Below, in pieces: positions 42,816 through 53,423 of a DNA stretch of 64,000 bases. How positions within the stretch are numbered: the first letter of the stretch is position 1; each line of letters opens with the position of its first letter. The position numbers and the translations under genes were made by a program. The DNA comes from Cypionkella psychrotolerans (lineage in GTDB: Bacteria > Pseudomonadota > Alphaproteobacteria > Rhodobacterales > Rhodobacteraceae), in the NCBI RefSeq assembly GCF_001294535.1, contig NZ_LGIC01000073.1:1-64000 (forward strand), in the 5' to 3' direction. The notes beneath the pieces are model-generated. The model searched no databases. It saw nothing but the letters and a program-made list of their open reading frames with translations, and was not told the origin of the DNA.

Positions 42816-43082
42816 ACCCACTGCCTGACAGCTGAACATGCAAGACGCGGGGGCCAGTTTGGCTGCCCGCGTTGAGCATTTATAGGCCCAGATGGCTGTA
42901 CCGCCGCAAGCCCGCTGCCGATTAACGCGCGAGGGTTCTGCGGGGATGCAGGGCAGGCTGCGGCGTTCGGTCTTGAACCCCCGCAGTTGCGGATGCAAAG
43001 CTGCGCTTCGGTCCAATCTGGGTAAATTTCCGGATAATCTGAAGCAAAAGGTGGCGGAGAGGCACCTTTCCGCAGGGTGTAG

Positions 43083-44429
43083 ATGGCAGAGCAAGCGGTA
43101 AAAGCGCCGGATCAACAGCCGAAATTTGTCGAGGGCAACCTCTTTCGCCATATCACGGTGATGTCGCTTACCAATTCGGTCGGGCTGATGGCGATTTTCG
43201 CGGTCGATCTGATCAACATGGTGTTCATCTCGATGCTGAACCAAGAGGATATCACGGCGGCGGTGGGCTATGCCGGGGCGATCCTGTTCTTCACTACATC
43301 GTTCGGCATTGGCCTTTCCATCGCGGTTTCGGCGCTGGTGGCGCGCGCGGTGGGACAGCGTAATCTGGTGATGGCGCGGGAGAAGGCCACCAATGGCATG
43401 ATCCTCGGCATCGGCTTTGGCATCATCTTTGCCGCCGTGGTTTGGGCGTTTCTGCCGGGTATTGTCAGCCTGCTGGGCGCGGAGGGCCGCACCCACGCGC
43501 TGACGGTGCATTTCCTGCGCATCGTCATTCCGGCGCAGCCGTTCCTGATGGTGGGGATGATTGGCGGTGCGATCCTGCGCAGCCATGGCGATGCCAAGCG
43601 GGCGATGGCGGCAACCCTGTGGGGGGCTGCGGCCAATGCGGTGCTGGACCCGATCCTGATCTTTGGGCTGCATATGGATCTGACCGGGGTGGCAATCGCC
43701 TCGGTGGTGTCGCGGATCGTGATTGCAGGTGTGTCGCTGGTGCCGGTGATCCGGCATCACGGCGGTTTTGACAGACCGTCGGTTGAGGGGCTGAAGGCGG
43801 ACCTCGCGCCAGTCTATGCCATTGCCGGGCCTGCGATTTTAACCCAAGTCGCCACCCCTTTGGGACAGGCGATGGTGACCCGCATGGTGTCGGGCTATGG
43901 CGAGGCTGCGGTGGCGGGCATGGCGATCGCCGGGCGGTTGACCCCTGTGGCGCTGGGGGTGATCTTTGCACTGTCGGGCGCGATTGGGCCGATCATCGGG
44001 CAGAATTATGGGGCCGGTCGGATGGACCGGGTGAGCCAAACCTTCCTCGATGGGCTGAAGTTTACGGCCATCGTCGTTGCCATCGTCACGGTGATCCTGT
44101 TCGCCCTCCGCGCGCCGATTGCCGATCTGTTCCACGCGCAGGGGCTGACTCGCGATCTGGTCTGCGGCCCGCTGTGTCTGCTGTTTTTCTTCAACGGCGC
44201 AATCTTCATGGCCAATGCCGCCTGTAACAACTTAGGCAAACCCTTGATGTCGACCCTGATCAACTGGGGCCGCCACACCATCGGCACCGTGCCGTTCGCA
44301 TGGTGGTTCTCACACTATTGGGGCGCGCAAGGCGTGCTGATCGGGCAGGCCTTGGGCGGGGTGATCTTTGGCATCCTCGGTGTCTGGCTGGCCTATCGGA
44401 TGATTTTGGCCACGCCAGCGCGGATTTAG
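43083..44429 (+). CDS. MATE-family efflux transporter
   Basis: A 448-aa protein with twelve hydrophobic helices arranged as two homologous halves, the MATE (NorM/DinF) architecture of Na+- or H+-driven multidrug exporters. The 267 bp between dctA and this gene holds a weak GACGCGGG/CCCGCGTT hairpin after dctA and no convincing gene. The likely start is ATG 43083, preceded by a weak GCAGGGTGTAG. Confidence 0.9.
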   Translation: MAEQAVKAPDQQPKFVEGNLFRHITVMSLTNSVGLMAIFAVDLINMVFISMLNQEDITAAVGYAGAILFFTTSFGIGLSIAVSALVARAVGQRNLVMAREKATNGMILGIGFGIIFAAVVWAFLPGIVSLLGAEGRTHALTVHFLRIVIPAQPFLMVGMIGGAILRSHGDAKRAMAATLWGAAANAVLDPILIFGLHMDLTGVAIASVVSRIVIAGVSLVPVIRHHGGFDRPSVEGLKADLAPVYAIAGPAILTQVATPLGQAMVTRMVSGYGEAAVAGMAIAGRLTPVALGVIFALSGAIGPIIGQNYGAGRMDRVSQTFLDGLKFTAIVVAIVTVILFALRAPIADLFHAQGLTRDLVCGPLCLLFFFNGAIFMANAACNNLGKPLMSTLINWGRHTIGTVPFAWWFSHYWGAQGVLIGQALGGVIFGILGVWLAYRMILATPARI

Positions 44430-44507
44430 GCGTGTCGTAAAGCAGGTGCATACCGTCGCATTCTTTTCACTTGCAAGCCCCACAGCCTCTGCGCTAGCTA
44501 AAGGCAT

Positions 44508-44678
44508 CAGGATCGGGAGAATCCAGTAGGAAACTTCTGGTGCCGAAGGAGCAACCGCCCCGGTAAACTCTCAGGCTCAAGGACCGTTCTGATAACAGAC
44601 TCTGGAGAGTGGTGCCACAGCACCCGCCGAAGGGATAACGATCTCAGGCGCCCAAGTTGGGTATAGACAGAGGGGGCA
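44508..44678 (+). ncRNA. Tandem glycine riboswitch (gcvT element)
   Basis: Two glycine aptamers in series. The first (about 44510-44594) has GGGAGA, GCCGAAGGAGCAA, and ACTCTCAGGCTCAAGGACCG. The second (about 44597-44678) has CTCTGGAGAG, CGCCGAAGGGATAACG, ATCTCAGGCG and GACAGAGGGGG. It lies directly upstream of gcvT and should switch on glycine cleavage when glycine is high. Confidence 0.93.
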
Positions 44679-44733
44679 TCGAGGGGTGGGGATTGGCCCG
44701 CCTGATCGGTGCCGGATTCCGTTTCCGGCAGTT

Positions 44734-45870
44734 ATGGGGGCGGCTTTGGCCGAAGAATTGCTAAGATTGGATCTGCATGATCTGCATGTCAGCTTGGGCG
44801 GCAAAATGGTGCCGTTCGCGGGCTATGAGATGGCGGTGCAGTATCCCGCAGGCGTGATGAAAGAACACCTGCACACCCGCGGCGCTGCGGGGTTGTTCGA
44901 TGTCAGTCATATGGGGCAAGTGATCTTGCGCCCGAAAACCAGCTATGAAGCCTTGGCCTTGGCCTTCGAAGCGCTGATGCCCGTCGATGTGCTGGGCGTG
45001 GCGCAGGGTCGCCAGCGCTATGGGCTTTTCACCAATGAAACTGGCGGCATTCTCGACGATCTGATGTTCGCCAATCGGGGCGATCATATCTTCGTCGTGG
45101 TCAATGCCGCCTGTAAGGCTGCCGATATCGCGCATATGCAGGCGTATTTGTCGGAGGACGCCGAGGTGATCCCGGTCATGGATCGCGGCCTTCTGGCGCT
45201 GCAAGGCCCGCAGGCCGAGGTGGCTTTGGCGCGGCTGGTGCCCGGAGTGGCTGCGATGCGCTTCATGGATGCAGCCATGTTGCCGTGGCAGGGCGGGGAT
45301 CTGTGGATTTCCCGCTCGGGCTATACCGGCGAGGATGGCTTTGAAATCTCGGTCCCTGACGCGCACCTGCGCAGCTTTGCTGAGGCGCTGCTGGACCAGC
45401 CCGAAGTCATGCCCATCGGCCTTGGCGCGCGCGACAGCTTGCGGCTGGAAGCGGGCCTCTGCCTCTACGGCCATGACATCGATACCACGACCAGCCCGGT
45501 GGAGGCGGGCCTGACCTGGGCGATCCAGAAGGCCCGCCGTGCAGGTGGCGCACGCGCCGGCGGCTTCCCAGGCGAGGCCCGCATCCTGCAAGAACTGGCA
45601 GAAGGCCCCGAGCGCAAGCGCGTCGGCTTGCGCCCTGAAGGCCGTGCGCCGATGCGCGAGCATACTGATCTGTTCACGCCCGATGCCACGCCTTTGGGCC
45701 AAGTCACCTCGGGCGGCTTTGGCCCAAGTGTCAACGCGCCGATTGCGATGGGCTATGTCGCAGCCGCGTTTGCCAGCCCGGGCACCGCACTCGAAGGCGA
45801 GGTGCGCGGCAAGCGCCTGCCCGCGACCGTCGCCGAAATGCCTTTCCATCCAACCACCTACAAACGCTGA
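44734..45870 (+). CDS. gcvT: Glycine cleavage system T protein (aminomethyltransferase)
   Basis: A 378-aa enzyme that moves the methylene group from the lipoyl H protein to tetrahydrofolate and releases ammonia. Characteristic segments are VPFAGYEMAVQYP, LFDVSHMGQ and SGYTGEDGFEIS. ATG 44734 is chosen by protein family; the ribosome site is weak, and GTG 44686 in the same frame is an alternative. First gene of gcvT-gcvH-gcvP, controlled by the riboswitch just upstream. Confidence 0.94.
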   Translation: MGAALAEELLRLDLHDLHVSLGGKMVPFAGYEMAVQYPAGVMKEHLHTRGAAGLFDVSHMGQVILRPKTSYEALALAFEALMPVDVLGVAQGRQRYGLFTNETGGILDDLMFANRGDHIFVVVNAACKAADIAHMQAYLSEDAEVIPVMDRGLLALQGPQAEVALARLVPGVAAMRFMDAAMLPWQGGDLWISRSGYTGEDGFEISVPDAHLRSFAEALLDQPEVMPIGLGARDSLRLEAGLCLYGHDIDTTTSPVEAGLTWAIQKARRAGGARAGGFPGEARILQELAEGPERKRVGLRPEGRAPMREHTDLFTPDATPLGQVTSGGFGPSVNAPIAMGYVAAAFASPGTALEGEVRGKRLPATVAEMPFHPTTYKR

Positions 45871-45879
45871 GGACGTCAG

Positions 45880-46239
45880 ATGAAATACACAAAAGATCAC
45901 GAATGGCTGCGCGTCGAGGGCGATGTGGTGGTTGTTGGCATCACCGAACATGCGGCAACCGCGCTGGGCGATGTGGTGTTTATTGAGCTGCCCGAAGTGG
46001 AAACCGTGGTCGCCGAAGGTGACGAGGTTTGTGTGATTGAAAGCGTCAAAGCGGCGTCGGATATTCTGGCTCCGCTGGATGGCGAGATCACCGAGGTCAA
46101 CACCAAGCTGGTCGATAACCCGTCCTTGGTGAACGAAGACCCCACCGGGGCCGCTTGGTTCTTCAAGATCAGGATCGACGATCTGTCGGTGCTGGATGCC
46201 TTGATGGACGAAGACGAATACAACGATCTGATCGGCTGA
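45880..46239 (+). CDS. gcvH: Glycine cleavage system H protein
   Basis: A 119-aa lipoyl carrier that shuttles the aminomethyl group between P, T and L proteins. The lipoylation site is Lys in [10 protein letters not shown] (about residue 60). It follows gcvT by 9 bp. Confidence 0.95.
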   Translation: MKYTKDHEWLRVEGDVVVVGITEHAATALGDVVFIELPEVETVVAEGDEVCVIESVKAASDILAPLDGEITEVNTKLVDNPSLVNEDPTGAAWFFKIRIDDLSVLDALMDEDEYNDLIG

Positions 46240-46325
46240 TCGGGGCGTCAGGCCCGCAAGATTTCTGCGAACATTCTAGCCCCCGATTCCCGGGGTCTGG
46301 TTCTTGCATCCAAAAGGGGAGCGCC

Positions 46326-49166
46326 ATGAGCTTCACACCCGTTGACTATGATCCCTACGATTTCGCCAACCGCCGCCATATCGGCCCCTCGCCGTCCGAG
46401 ATGGAGGCGATGCTGAAAGTGGTCGGCGTGGCTGACCTTGACGCGCTGATTGATGAAACCGTCCCCGCCTCAATCCGCCAAAGCATTCCTTTGGGCTGGG
46501 CCCCGCTGTCGGAACATGACCTGCTGGCGCGGATGCGCGCGGTGGCTTCGCGCAACAAGGTGATGACCAGCCTGATCGGGCAGGGCTATTACGGCACCGT
46601 CACGCCGCCCGCGATCCAACGCAATATTCTGGAAAACCCAGCGTGGTACACCGCCTATACTCCATATCAGCCCGAGATCGCGCAGGGGCGGCTTGAGGCG
46701 TTGCTGAACTATCAGACCATGGTGGCCGATCTGACCGGGCTGCCGGTTGCCAATGCTTCGCTGTTGGATGAAGCCACAGCGGCGGCAGAGGCGATGACCA
46801 TGGCCGAGCGTGTCGCCAAGACGAAGGCAAAAAAGTTTTTCGTGGACGAGCATTGCCATCCGCAAACCATCGGTGTGATCGAAACCCGGGCCAAGGCTTT
46901 GGGCATTGAGGTGGTGGTCGGCGATCCAGATGCGATGCAGGCCAGCGACGTGTTCGGCGCGATTTTCCAGTATCCCGGCACTTGGGGCCATGTCCGCGAT
47001 CTGACGCCGTGGATTGAGGCTTTGCACGCCGCCAAAGCGGTGGCGGTGGTGGCCACCGATCTCCTCGCCCTATGTATGTTGCGCGAACCGGGAGCGATGG
47101 GGGCTGATATTGCCGTCGGTTCCAGCCAGCGCTTTGGCGTGCCGTTGGGCTACGGCGGCCCACATGCCGCGTTTTTCGCCTGCAAGGACGAGCATAAACG
47201 TCAGATGCCGGGGCGGATCGTCGGCGTCTCCATCGACTCGCATGGCAACAAGGCCTACCGTCTGTCGCTTCAAACCCGCGAGCAGCATATCCGCCGCGAA
47301 AAGGCGACCTCCAACGTCTGCACCGCGCAGGCTTTGCTGGCTGTGATGGCCAGCATGTATGCGGTGTTCCACGGGCCGCTGGGTCTGCGCGCGATTTCCG
47401 AGCGGGTGCATTCGCTGACCGTGCGTTTGGCGAAAGCCCTACGCGATGCTGGGGCGACCCTGCCGCAAAAGCAGTTCTTTGACACCATTACCGTTGAGGT
47501 CGGCGTCGGCCAAGCCGGGATTCTGGCGGCGGCACGGCTGGAGGGGCTGAACTTCCGCAAAGTCGGGCGCGATCATGTCGGGATTTCGCTGGATGAAACC
47601 AGCAACGAAGACGTGCTGCGCCGGGTGCTGCGGGCATTTGGGATTCAGGACTCGCCCCCCGCGAAGGCAGAACTGGGCTTTGCCGAGGCGATGCTGCGGG
47701 AAACGGAGTATCTGACCCATCCGGTGTTCCACATGAACCGCGCCGAGTCGGAGATGATGCGCTACATGCGCCGCCTGTCGGATCGGGATTTGGCGCTGGA
47801 TCGCGCGATGATTCCGCTCGGGTCTTGCACGATGAAGCTGAACGCGGCGGCGGAAATGATGCCGATCACTTGGCCGGAGTTTGGTTCGCTGCACCCGTTC
47901 ATCCCCGCCGATCAGGCTTTGGGCTACCGTGAGGCGATTGAGGATCTGTCGCATAAGCTCTGTGAGATCACTGGTTATGATGCGTTCTCGATGCAGCCGA
48001 ACTCGGGCGCGCAGGGGGAATATGCTGGCCTCTTGACCATCGCCGCCTATCATCGGTCGCGCGGCGAGGGGCATCGGCATATTTGCCTGATCCCGGTATC
48101 GGCGCATGGCACCAATCCGGCCTCCGCCCAGATGGCAGGGATGGAAGTGGTGGTGGTGAAGGCCATGCCGAACGGTGACGTGGATGTGGAAGATTTTCGC
48201 GCCAAAGCGGCAGCGGCAGGCGCGAATTTGGCGGCTTGCATGATCACCTATCCGTCCACGCATGGGGTGTTTGAAGAAACCGTGCGGGATATCTGCCGGA
48301 TCACCCATGAGTGTGGCGGGCAGGTTTATCTCGACGGTGCGAATATGAACGCGCTGGTCGGGTTGGTGAAACCGGGGGAAATCGGCTCGGATGTCAGCCA
48401 CCTTAACCTGCACAAAACCTTCGCGATCCCGCATGGAGGCGGCGGGCCAGGGATGGGGCCGATTGGGGTAAAATCGCATCTTGCGCCGTTCCTGCCGGGA
48501 CATTCTGAGACGGGCGGCGAGGAGGGGCCGGTTTCGGCGGCACCTTATGGCAGCGCCTCAATCCTGCTGATCTCATGGGCCTATTGTTTGATGATGGGCG
48601 GTGAGGGGCTGACGCAGGCGACGCGGGTGGCTATTTTGAACGCCAATTATATCGCGGCGCGGCTGAAAGGGGCTTATCCGATCTTGTTCATGGGCAACAA
48701 GGGGCGGGTGGCGCATGAGTGTATCTTGGATACGCGGCCGTTTGCTGAGGTCGGGGTTACGGTGGATGATATCGCGAAGCGGTTGATCGACAATGGCTTC
48801 CATGCCCCCACGATGTCTTGGCCGGTGTCGGGGACGTTGATGGTGGAGCCGACGGAATCGGAAACCAAGGCCGAGATTGATCGCTTTATCACCGCACTTC
48901 TGGCGATCCGGGCGGAGATCAAGGCGGTCGAAGACGGTGAGATTTCCAGCGAGGACAGCCCGCTGCGGCACGCGCCGCATACGGTGGAGGATCTGGTTGC
49001 CGATTGGACCCGGAAATACCCGCGCGAGCAGGGCTGTTTCCCACCGGGGGCGTTCCGGGTGGATAAATATTGGCCGCCGATTGGGCGGGTTGATAACGTC
49101 TATGGTGACCGGAATCTGATCTGTATTTGTCCGCCTTTGGAAAGCTATATGGAGGCGGCGGAGTGA
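46326..49166 (+). CDS. gcvP: Glycine dehydrogenase (decarboxylating), P protein
   Basis: A 946-aa PLP enzyme, the single-chain form found in most proteobacteria, with an N-terminal half matching P1 and a C-terminal half with the PLP lysine in [22 protein letters not shown] (in part). It decarboxylates glycine and loads the H protein. ATG 46326 follows AAAAGGGGAGCGCC; the open frame begins earlier, inside gcvH. The lpd gene for the L protein is not in the operon. Confidence 0.95.
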   Translation: MSFTPVDYDPYDFANRRHIGPSPSEMEAMLKVVGVADLDALIDETVPASIRQSIPLGWAPLSEHDLLARMRAVASRNKVMTSLIGQGYYGTVTPPAIQRNILENPAWYTAYTPYQPEIAQGRLEALLNYQTMVADLTGLPVANASLLDEATAAAEAMTMAERVAKTKAKKFFVDEHCHPQTIGVIETRAKALGIEVVVGDPDAMQASDVFGAIFQYPGTWGHVRDLTPWIEALHAAKAVAVVATDLLALCMLREPGAMGADIAVGSSQRFGVPLGYGGPHAAFFACKDEHKRQMPGRIVGVSIDSHGNKAYRLSLQTREQHIRREKATSNVCTAQALLAVMASMYAVFHGPLGLRAISERVHSLTVRLAKALRDAGATLPQKQFFDTITVEVGVGQAGILAAARLEGLNFRKVGRDHVGISLDETSNEDVLRRVLRAFGIQDSPPAKAELGFAEAMLRETEYLTHPVFHMNRAESEMMRYMRRLSDRDLALDRAMIPLGSCTMKLNAAAEMMPITWPEFGSLHPFIPADQALGYREAIEDLSHKLCEITGYDAFSMQPNSGAQGEYAGLLTIAAYHRSRGEGHRHICLIPVSAHGTNPASAQMAGMEVVVVKAMPNGDVDVEDFRAKAAAAGANLAACMITYPSTHGVFEETVRDICRITHECGGQVYLDGANMNALVGLVKPGEIGSDVSHLNLHKTFAIPHGGGGPGMGPIGVKSHLAPFLPGHSETGGEEGPVSAAPYGSASILLISWAYCLMMGGEGLTQATRVAILNANYIAARLKGAYPILFMGNKGRVAHECILDTRPFAEVGVTVDDIAKRLIDNGFHAPTMSWPVSGTLMVEPTESETKAEIDRFITALLAIRAEIKAVEDGEISSEDSPLRHAPHTVEDLVADWTRKYPREQGCFPPGAFRVDKYWPPIGRVDNVYGDRNLICICPPLESYMEAAE

Positions 49167-49240
49167 GGGTCCCAACTCGGGACCTTTTGGAAGCGTTTGT
49201 TATCAGACGCTTAGGGTTATCGATTTAACCCTTTGTTAAG

Positions 49241-49280
49241 AAATGGCCCCGCCGTTGTATCGGTGGGGCCATTTTCTTAT
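49241..49280 (+). terminator. Rho-independent terminator of gcvTHP
   Basis: AAATGGCCCCGCC (49241-49253) pairs with GGTGGGGCCATTT (49262-49274) with one G-U pair and an 8-nt loop, followed by a T-rich tail. It closes the glycine cleavage operon. Confidence 0.85.
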
Positions 49281-49336
49281 GACGCGACAAAAAGCGGCGC
49301 GTTGACCAAATCCGCCGAACCGCTTAGCAAAGCGCC

Positions 49337-50047
49337 ATGAGCCTTCACGCGCCAAAATCCACCTTCACCGCAGGCGCTGTCACCGCCTTGCCGATTGCTT
49401 TGGGCTACTTCCCCATCGCGTTTTCGTTTGGCGTTGCCGCGACGCGGGCGGGGCTGACGGGGCTGGAGGCTTTTGGGCTGTCGCTGATCATTTATGCTGG
49501 GGCGGCGCAGTTTTTGGCTTTGGCTTTGATCACCGGCGGCGCTCCGATCTTGGTTTCGGCGTTTACGCTGATCGCGATGAACATCCGGCATGTGCTGTAT
49601 GGTCCGGTCTTGATCAAACGGGTGGGGTCGGGCGCGCGCACCAAGCACGCTTGGGCTTGGGCGTTTGGGCTGACCGATGAGGTGTTTGGTGCCGCGCTGG
49701 GCGCATTGGCGCGGGGAAAAGTGGTATTTTCCGAGGCGTTCATGTTTGGTCTGGGGCTGGCGGCCTACGGGTCTTGGCTGTCTGGCACAGCTTTGGGAGC
49801 GTTTGCGGGGGGGGCTGCGTTGCAGGAGTATCCGGTGGTTGATGCGGCTTTGGGCTTTATGCTGCCTGCGCTGTTTTTGGCGCTGCTGCTGTCGATTATC
49901 TCGCGGCTGCAGCTGCCGGTGATTGCGGTGGCGATGGCGGCCACGGTGGCAGTGACGCTGGCGTGGTCGGGCACGGCTGGGATTTTGGCGGGCATGGTTG
50001 CGGGCGCGCTGAGCGGGTTGTTGGTGAGGCGCAATGATGCGGCTTGA
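49337..50047 (+). CDS. azlC: AzlC-family branched-chain amino-acid exporter, large subunit
   Basis: A 236-aa membrane protein with about six helices. It carries the AzlC segments LGYFPIAFSFGVAA and IYAGAAQFLALAL. With AzlD it exports branched-chain amino acids or analogues. Its end overlaps the azlD start. Confidence 0.9.
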   Translation: MSLHAPKSTFTAGAVTALPIALGYFPIAFSFGVAATRAGLTGLEAFGLSLIIYAGAAQFLALALITGGAPILVSAFTLIAMNIRHVLYGPVLIKRVGSGARTKHAWAWAFGLTDEVFGAALGALARGKVVFSEAFMFGLGLAAYGSWLSGTALGAFAGGAALQEYPVVDAALGFMLPALFLALLLSIISRLQLPVIAVAMAATVAVTLAWSGTAGILAGMVAGALSGLLVRRNDAA

Positions 50048-50351
50048 GATTTTGACTCTGGCGTTGATCGTGGGGGCCTGCACTTGGGCGTTTCGGTTTT
50101 TTCCGACCAAGGCGGATTTGTCGGCGATCAAGCCCGATGGCGTACTGGCGCGATTTTTGGCCTCAACCGGACCTGCGGCGATTGCTACTTTGTTTGTGGC
50201 TTCGTTGCTGCCGATGGTGAAGGGCGGCGTGCCACTGCCGTTGGTGATTGGCACGGCGTCGGTGCTGGCGGTTTATGCGGCCATGCGCTCGGTGGTGCTG
50301 GCGACGCTGGCGGGGTCGGTGGGTTTTGGGCTGACGGTCTGGTTGCTTTAG
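50034..50351 (+). CDS. azlD: AzlD-family branched-chain amino-acid exporter, small subunit
   Basis: A 105-aa membrane protein with three or four hydrophobic helices and the CTWAFRFFP segment near the N-terminus. It overlaps azlC by 14 bases, the usual coupled arrangement of this two-component exporter. Confidence 0.88.
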   Translation: MMRLEILTLALIVGACTWAFRFFPTKADLSAIKPDGVLARFLASTGPAAIATLFVASLLPMVKGGVPLPLVIGTASVLAVYAAMRSVVLATLAGSVGFGLTVWLL

Positions 50352-50439
50352 CGGGATGCGCTTTAGGGTGATGGATACTCACCCTGCTTTAGGTCATAGT
50401 CGGGCCTAGGCCTTGTGCTAAAATGCGGGCGAACAGGAG

Positions 50440-50766
50440 ATGATGATGTTGGAAATTGCAGCCGCGAAAGTGGTGGAAATTATTTACCTGTCGCGCGAAA
50501 CCACAGCCTCGGCAGAGGCCGAATTGCGCGGCTTGCTGGATGCGTTGAACGTCGATGAAAAGGCGCATCTGACGGCGCTGGCTTGGGTCGGGCGCGGCAC
50601 CTATACGGCAGATGAATTTGGTCAGGCGGTGGTGGTGGCGGAGGTTGAGGCCTCGGCCCCGACGGCGGAATATCTGCTGGGCATGACCGATCTTGCCGAG
50701 AATCTTGAAGCCGGGTTAGAAGCGATGGGCATTGATGTGACCGGCGAAGAAGAGGACTTGCTGTAA
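50440..50766 (+). CDS. DUF3775-domain protein
   Basis: A 108-aa acidic protein whose central part (LDALNVDEKAHLTALAWVGRG, residues about 33-53) matches DUF3775, a family of unknown function common in alphaproteobacteria. Two or three consecutive ATG codons follow CAGGAG, so the exact start is uncertain by one or two residues. It is 3 bp upstream of the thioredoxin gene, probably cotranscribed. Confidence 0.8.
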   Translation: MMMLEIAAAKVVEIIYLSRETTASAEAELRGLLDALNVDEKAHLTALAWVGRGTYTADEFGQAVVVAEVEASAPTAEYLLGMTDLAENLEAGLEAMGIDVTGEEEDLL

Positions 50767-50769
50767 GCG

Positions 50770-51207
50770 ATGGCAGACGCGGTGAAGCTGAGCTGTGCCA
50801 CTTGCGGGCAGATGAACCGGGTCGCGGCGGATCGACTGGCGGCTGGGCCGAAATGCGGCGCTTGCGGTGATCCGTTGCTGGATGGCCGGGTGATCGAGTT
50901 CGACGCGGCCGGGCATGACAAGGCGACGCGCGGTGATGAATTGCCGCTGCTGGTGGATTACTGGGCGCCGTGGTGCGGGCCGTGCCGGGCGATGGCACCG
51001 GAATTTGTCAAGGCGGCCAAGGCGTTGCAGGGCCGCGCCCGTTTGGCCAAGCTGAACACCGAGGATAATCCGCAGATCGCGCAGCGGGCGCGGATTCAGG
51101 GGATTCCGGCGCTGGTGCTGTATCGGCGGGGCCGCGAGGTGGCGCGGCTGGCGGGCGCGCGTCCGGCCAGTGAGATCGTGGCGTTTGTGCAGAACAATCT
51201 GGGGTAG
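50770..51207 (+). CDS. trxC: Thioredoxin 2-type protein (TrxC)
   Basis: A 145-aa disulfide reductase. The N-terminal zinc ribbon has CATCG and CGACG (four Cys), followed by a thioredoxin domain with the active site WAPWCGPCRAM (about residues 65-75) and the cis-Pro in QGIPALVLY. This is the TrxC layout. Cytoplasmic, probably used in oxidative stress. Confidence 0.92.
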   Translation: MADAVKLSCATCGQMNRVAADRLAAGPKCGACGDPLLDGRVIEFDAAGHDKATRGDELPLLVDYWAPWCGPCRAMAPEFVKAAKALQGRARLAKLNTEDNPQIAQRARIQGIPALVLYRRGREVARLAGARPASEIVAFVQNNLG

Positions 51208-51291
51208 CCGCGTCGCAAGCCATGCGGCGAAAAGCATTAGGATGTCTTGGCGGTAAGCGGTGTAAGATCGCCGCACAACACCGGAGTGCCG

Positions 51292-52665
51292 ATGGCGAAT
51301 TTCGACTTCACTGCATGGTCAAAGCTGTCACTGGTGCAGCAATTCGCGCTGGCGGGCGGCGTGGTGATGTTGGTCTCGGCGGGTTTGGGCGGGTCTGTCG
51401 TCTCAAACCGTATCGAGGAGGTGGTGGTGCGCAACACCGCCAATGCCACGGCGCTGTATATGGAAAGCTTTATCGCCCCGCTGACGCAGGATCTGGCGCG
51501 GCGTACCGATATGACCGAGGAATCGCGGGTGAAGATTGGCGAGCTTTTGGCCGATACTGCGTTGGGCAAAAGGGTGGTCAGCTTTAAGATCTGGCGGCCC
51601 GGCGGACTGGTGGTGGATGCCTCTAATCTGGAAACCGTGGGCAAGCGGTTTCCGCCGACCGAAAACCTGAAAAAGGCTTGGGGCGGCGAGGTGCGCGCCG
51701 ATTTCAACGATACCAAAGACGAGGAAGATAAGGCCGAGCACGCTTTGGGCATCCCGCTTTTGGAGATTTACAGCCCGATCCGTGAGATCAAATCCGGCAA
51801 GGTCATTGCGGTGGCGGAGTTTTACGAGGTCGCCACCCAGCTGAAGCAAGATCTGATCCGGGCGCGGGCGATGGGCTGGCTGACGGTGGCGGGGTCGATG
51901 CTGTTGATCGCGGTGGGGCTGTTTGCGGTGGTGCTGCGCGGTTCTCGCACGATTGATCGCCAGTTGGGCGCGCTAAAAGACTTGGTGGCGCGCAATCTTG
52001 CGCTGCGTCTGCGGGTGCAAGGGGCGGCGGCGCGGTTTGCCTCGGTCAATGATCAGGCGTTGCGGCGGATTGGCGCGGATTTGCACGACGGCCCGGCGCA
52101 GCTGATGGGCTTTGCGGCTTTGCGGCTGGATGCGTTGCAGGGTCAGGTTTCGGGGCGCGCGGCAGAAGATTTGGCGGCGGTGCAGCGAGCGGTGAAGGAC
52201 TCGATTCTCGAAATTCGCAGCATCGCCAGAGGCTTGTCGCTGCCGGATATCGAGCAGAAATCGCTGGAAGATATTCTACGTGGCGTGACCGAGGCCCATG
52301 CCGCCCGCACCGGCACGGCGGTGGCCTTGCACTGTCAAGCCGTCAGCGGCCTGCCTGCGGCGGTGAAAATCTGCTGCTATCGCTTCGTGCAGGAAGGGCT
52401 GAACAACGCGTGGCATCATGCCGAGGGGCAGGGCCAAGAGGTGCGGGTCAGCTTGCGCGGCGATCTGTTGGAGGTGCTAGTGTTGGACCGGGGCGCGGGA
52501 TTCGCGCAGCTTCCGGTGGATTTTCTGCGCGAGGATGCCGGACTTGGCCTTGCGGGGTTGGCGGATCGGGTGGAAAGTCTGGGCGGCCACATCAGCTTTG
52601 CCAATCGCAGCGATGGGCCGGGTGCGCAGTTGCGGATGACATTGGATTTGAAGGAAGCGACATGA
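51292..52665 (+). CDS. NarX-type sensor histidine kinase
   Basis: A 457-aa membrane kinase with two helices (about 12-35 and 200-222) around a periplasmic Cache-like domain, and a HisKA_3 catalytic core: His265 in ADLHDGPAQLMG, N box region CYRFVQEGLNNAWHHA and G box LDRGAGF...GLGLAGLADRV. ATG 51292 follows GGAGTGCCG. It overlaps the regulator gene by 4 bases. Signal unknown. Confidence 0.9.
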   Translation: MANFDFTAWSKLSLVQQFALAGGVVMLVSAGLGGSVVSNRIEEVVVRNTANATALYMESFIAPLTQDLARRTDMTEESRVKIGELLADTALGKRVVSFKIWRPGGLVVDASNLETVGKRFPPTENLKKAWGGEVRADFNDTKDEEDKAEHALGIPLLEIYSPIREIKSGKVIAVAEFYEVATQLKQDLIRARAMGWLTVAGSMLLIAVGLFAVVLRGSRTIDRQLGALKDLVARNLALRLRVQGAAARFASVNDQALRRIGADLHDGPAQLMGFAALRLDALQGQVSGRAAEDLAAVQRAVKDSILEIRSIARGLSLPDIEQKSLEDILRGVTEAHAARTGTAVALHCQAVSGLPAAVKICCYRFVQEGLNNAWHHAEGQGQEVRVSLRGDLLEVLVLDRGAGFAQLPVDFLREDAGLGLAGLADRVESLGGHISFANRSDGPGAQLRMTLDLKEAT

Positions 52666-53303
52666 GCGATATCCGTCTGGTTCTGGCCGATGATCACCCG
52701 ATTTACCGCGACGGCGTGGCGCGCACGCTGGCGGATGCGGGTGGGATTGATGTGGTGGGGCAGGCGCAAGATGGCGAGGCAGCGGCGCGGCTTTGTGCCG
52801 AGTTGAAACCCGATCTGGTGTTGCTGGATGTCTCGATGCCGAAGGGCGGGGGCTTGGGGGCTTTGGCCCTGATCATGAAGATGGACAAGCCGCCCTTGGT
52901 CGCGATGTTGACGGCCTCGGAAGATGAGGGCGATCTGATGACGGCGCTGAAGGCGGGGGCGGCGGGCTATATCCTGAAGGGGGTGGGGGCCAGCGAATTG
53001 GTCGAACTGGTGCGCGATCTGGCGGCGGGGCGGTCTTATGTCTCGCCCGGATTGGCGGGGCGGCTGCTGGTGGCGATGCGGGGCAAGCCGGTCGGCGAGC
53101 CCAATCCCTTGGCCGATCTATCGCGGCGCGAGGAGGATATTCTGCGGCTGGTGGCGACCGGGCTTTCCAACAAGGAAGTCGGCCGCAAGCTGGATATTCA
53201 AGAGAAAACCGTCAAGCATTACATGACCTCGATCCTGCAAAAGCTGCATGTGCGCAACCGGGTGGAGGCCGCGATGCTGGCGCGGGTTCATCTGAAGGAC
53301 TGA
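52662..53303 (+). CDS. NarL/LuxR-type response regulator
   Basis: A 213-aa regulator with a receiver domain (Asp10/Asp11, phospho-acceptor Asp56 in LLDVSMP, Lys about 106) and a LuxR-type HTH (about 145-200; ILRLVATGLSNKEVGRKLDI). Its start overlaps the kinase stop (ATGA). The repeat-protein gene 120 bp downstream is a candidate target. Confidence 0.92.
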   Translation: MSDIRLVLADDHPIYRDGVARTLADAGGIDVVGQAQDGEAAARLCAELKPDLVLLDVSMPKGGGLGALALIMKMDKPPLVAMLTASEDEGDLMTALKAGAAGYILKGVGASELVELVRDLAAGRSYVSPGLAGRLLVAMRGKPVGEPNPLADLSRREEDILRLVATGLSNKEVGRKLDIQEKTVKHYMTSILQKLHVRNRVEAAMLARVHLKD

Positions 53304-53423
53304 GAGTTTATCAGACCATTGGCCGGTCTTACCCGCGAAGATCGCTGGGCGATGGTCCCTGATGTGGCGGGGTTTGGCGGCGTAGATTGAGGCTACGAAC
53401 TCACAAACCTCATGGAGCATATC

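Noticed and set aside
42892-43101. 69-aa open frame between dctA and the MATE gene
   Set aside because: Basic, Cys/Arg-rich translation, no ribosome site, and it overlaps the MATE start; looks non-coding.
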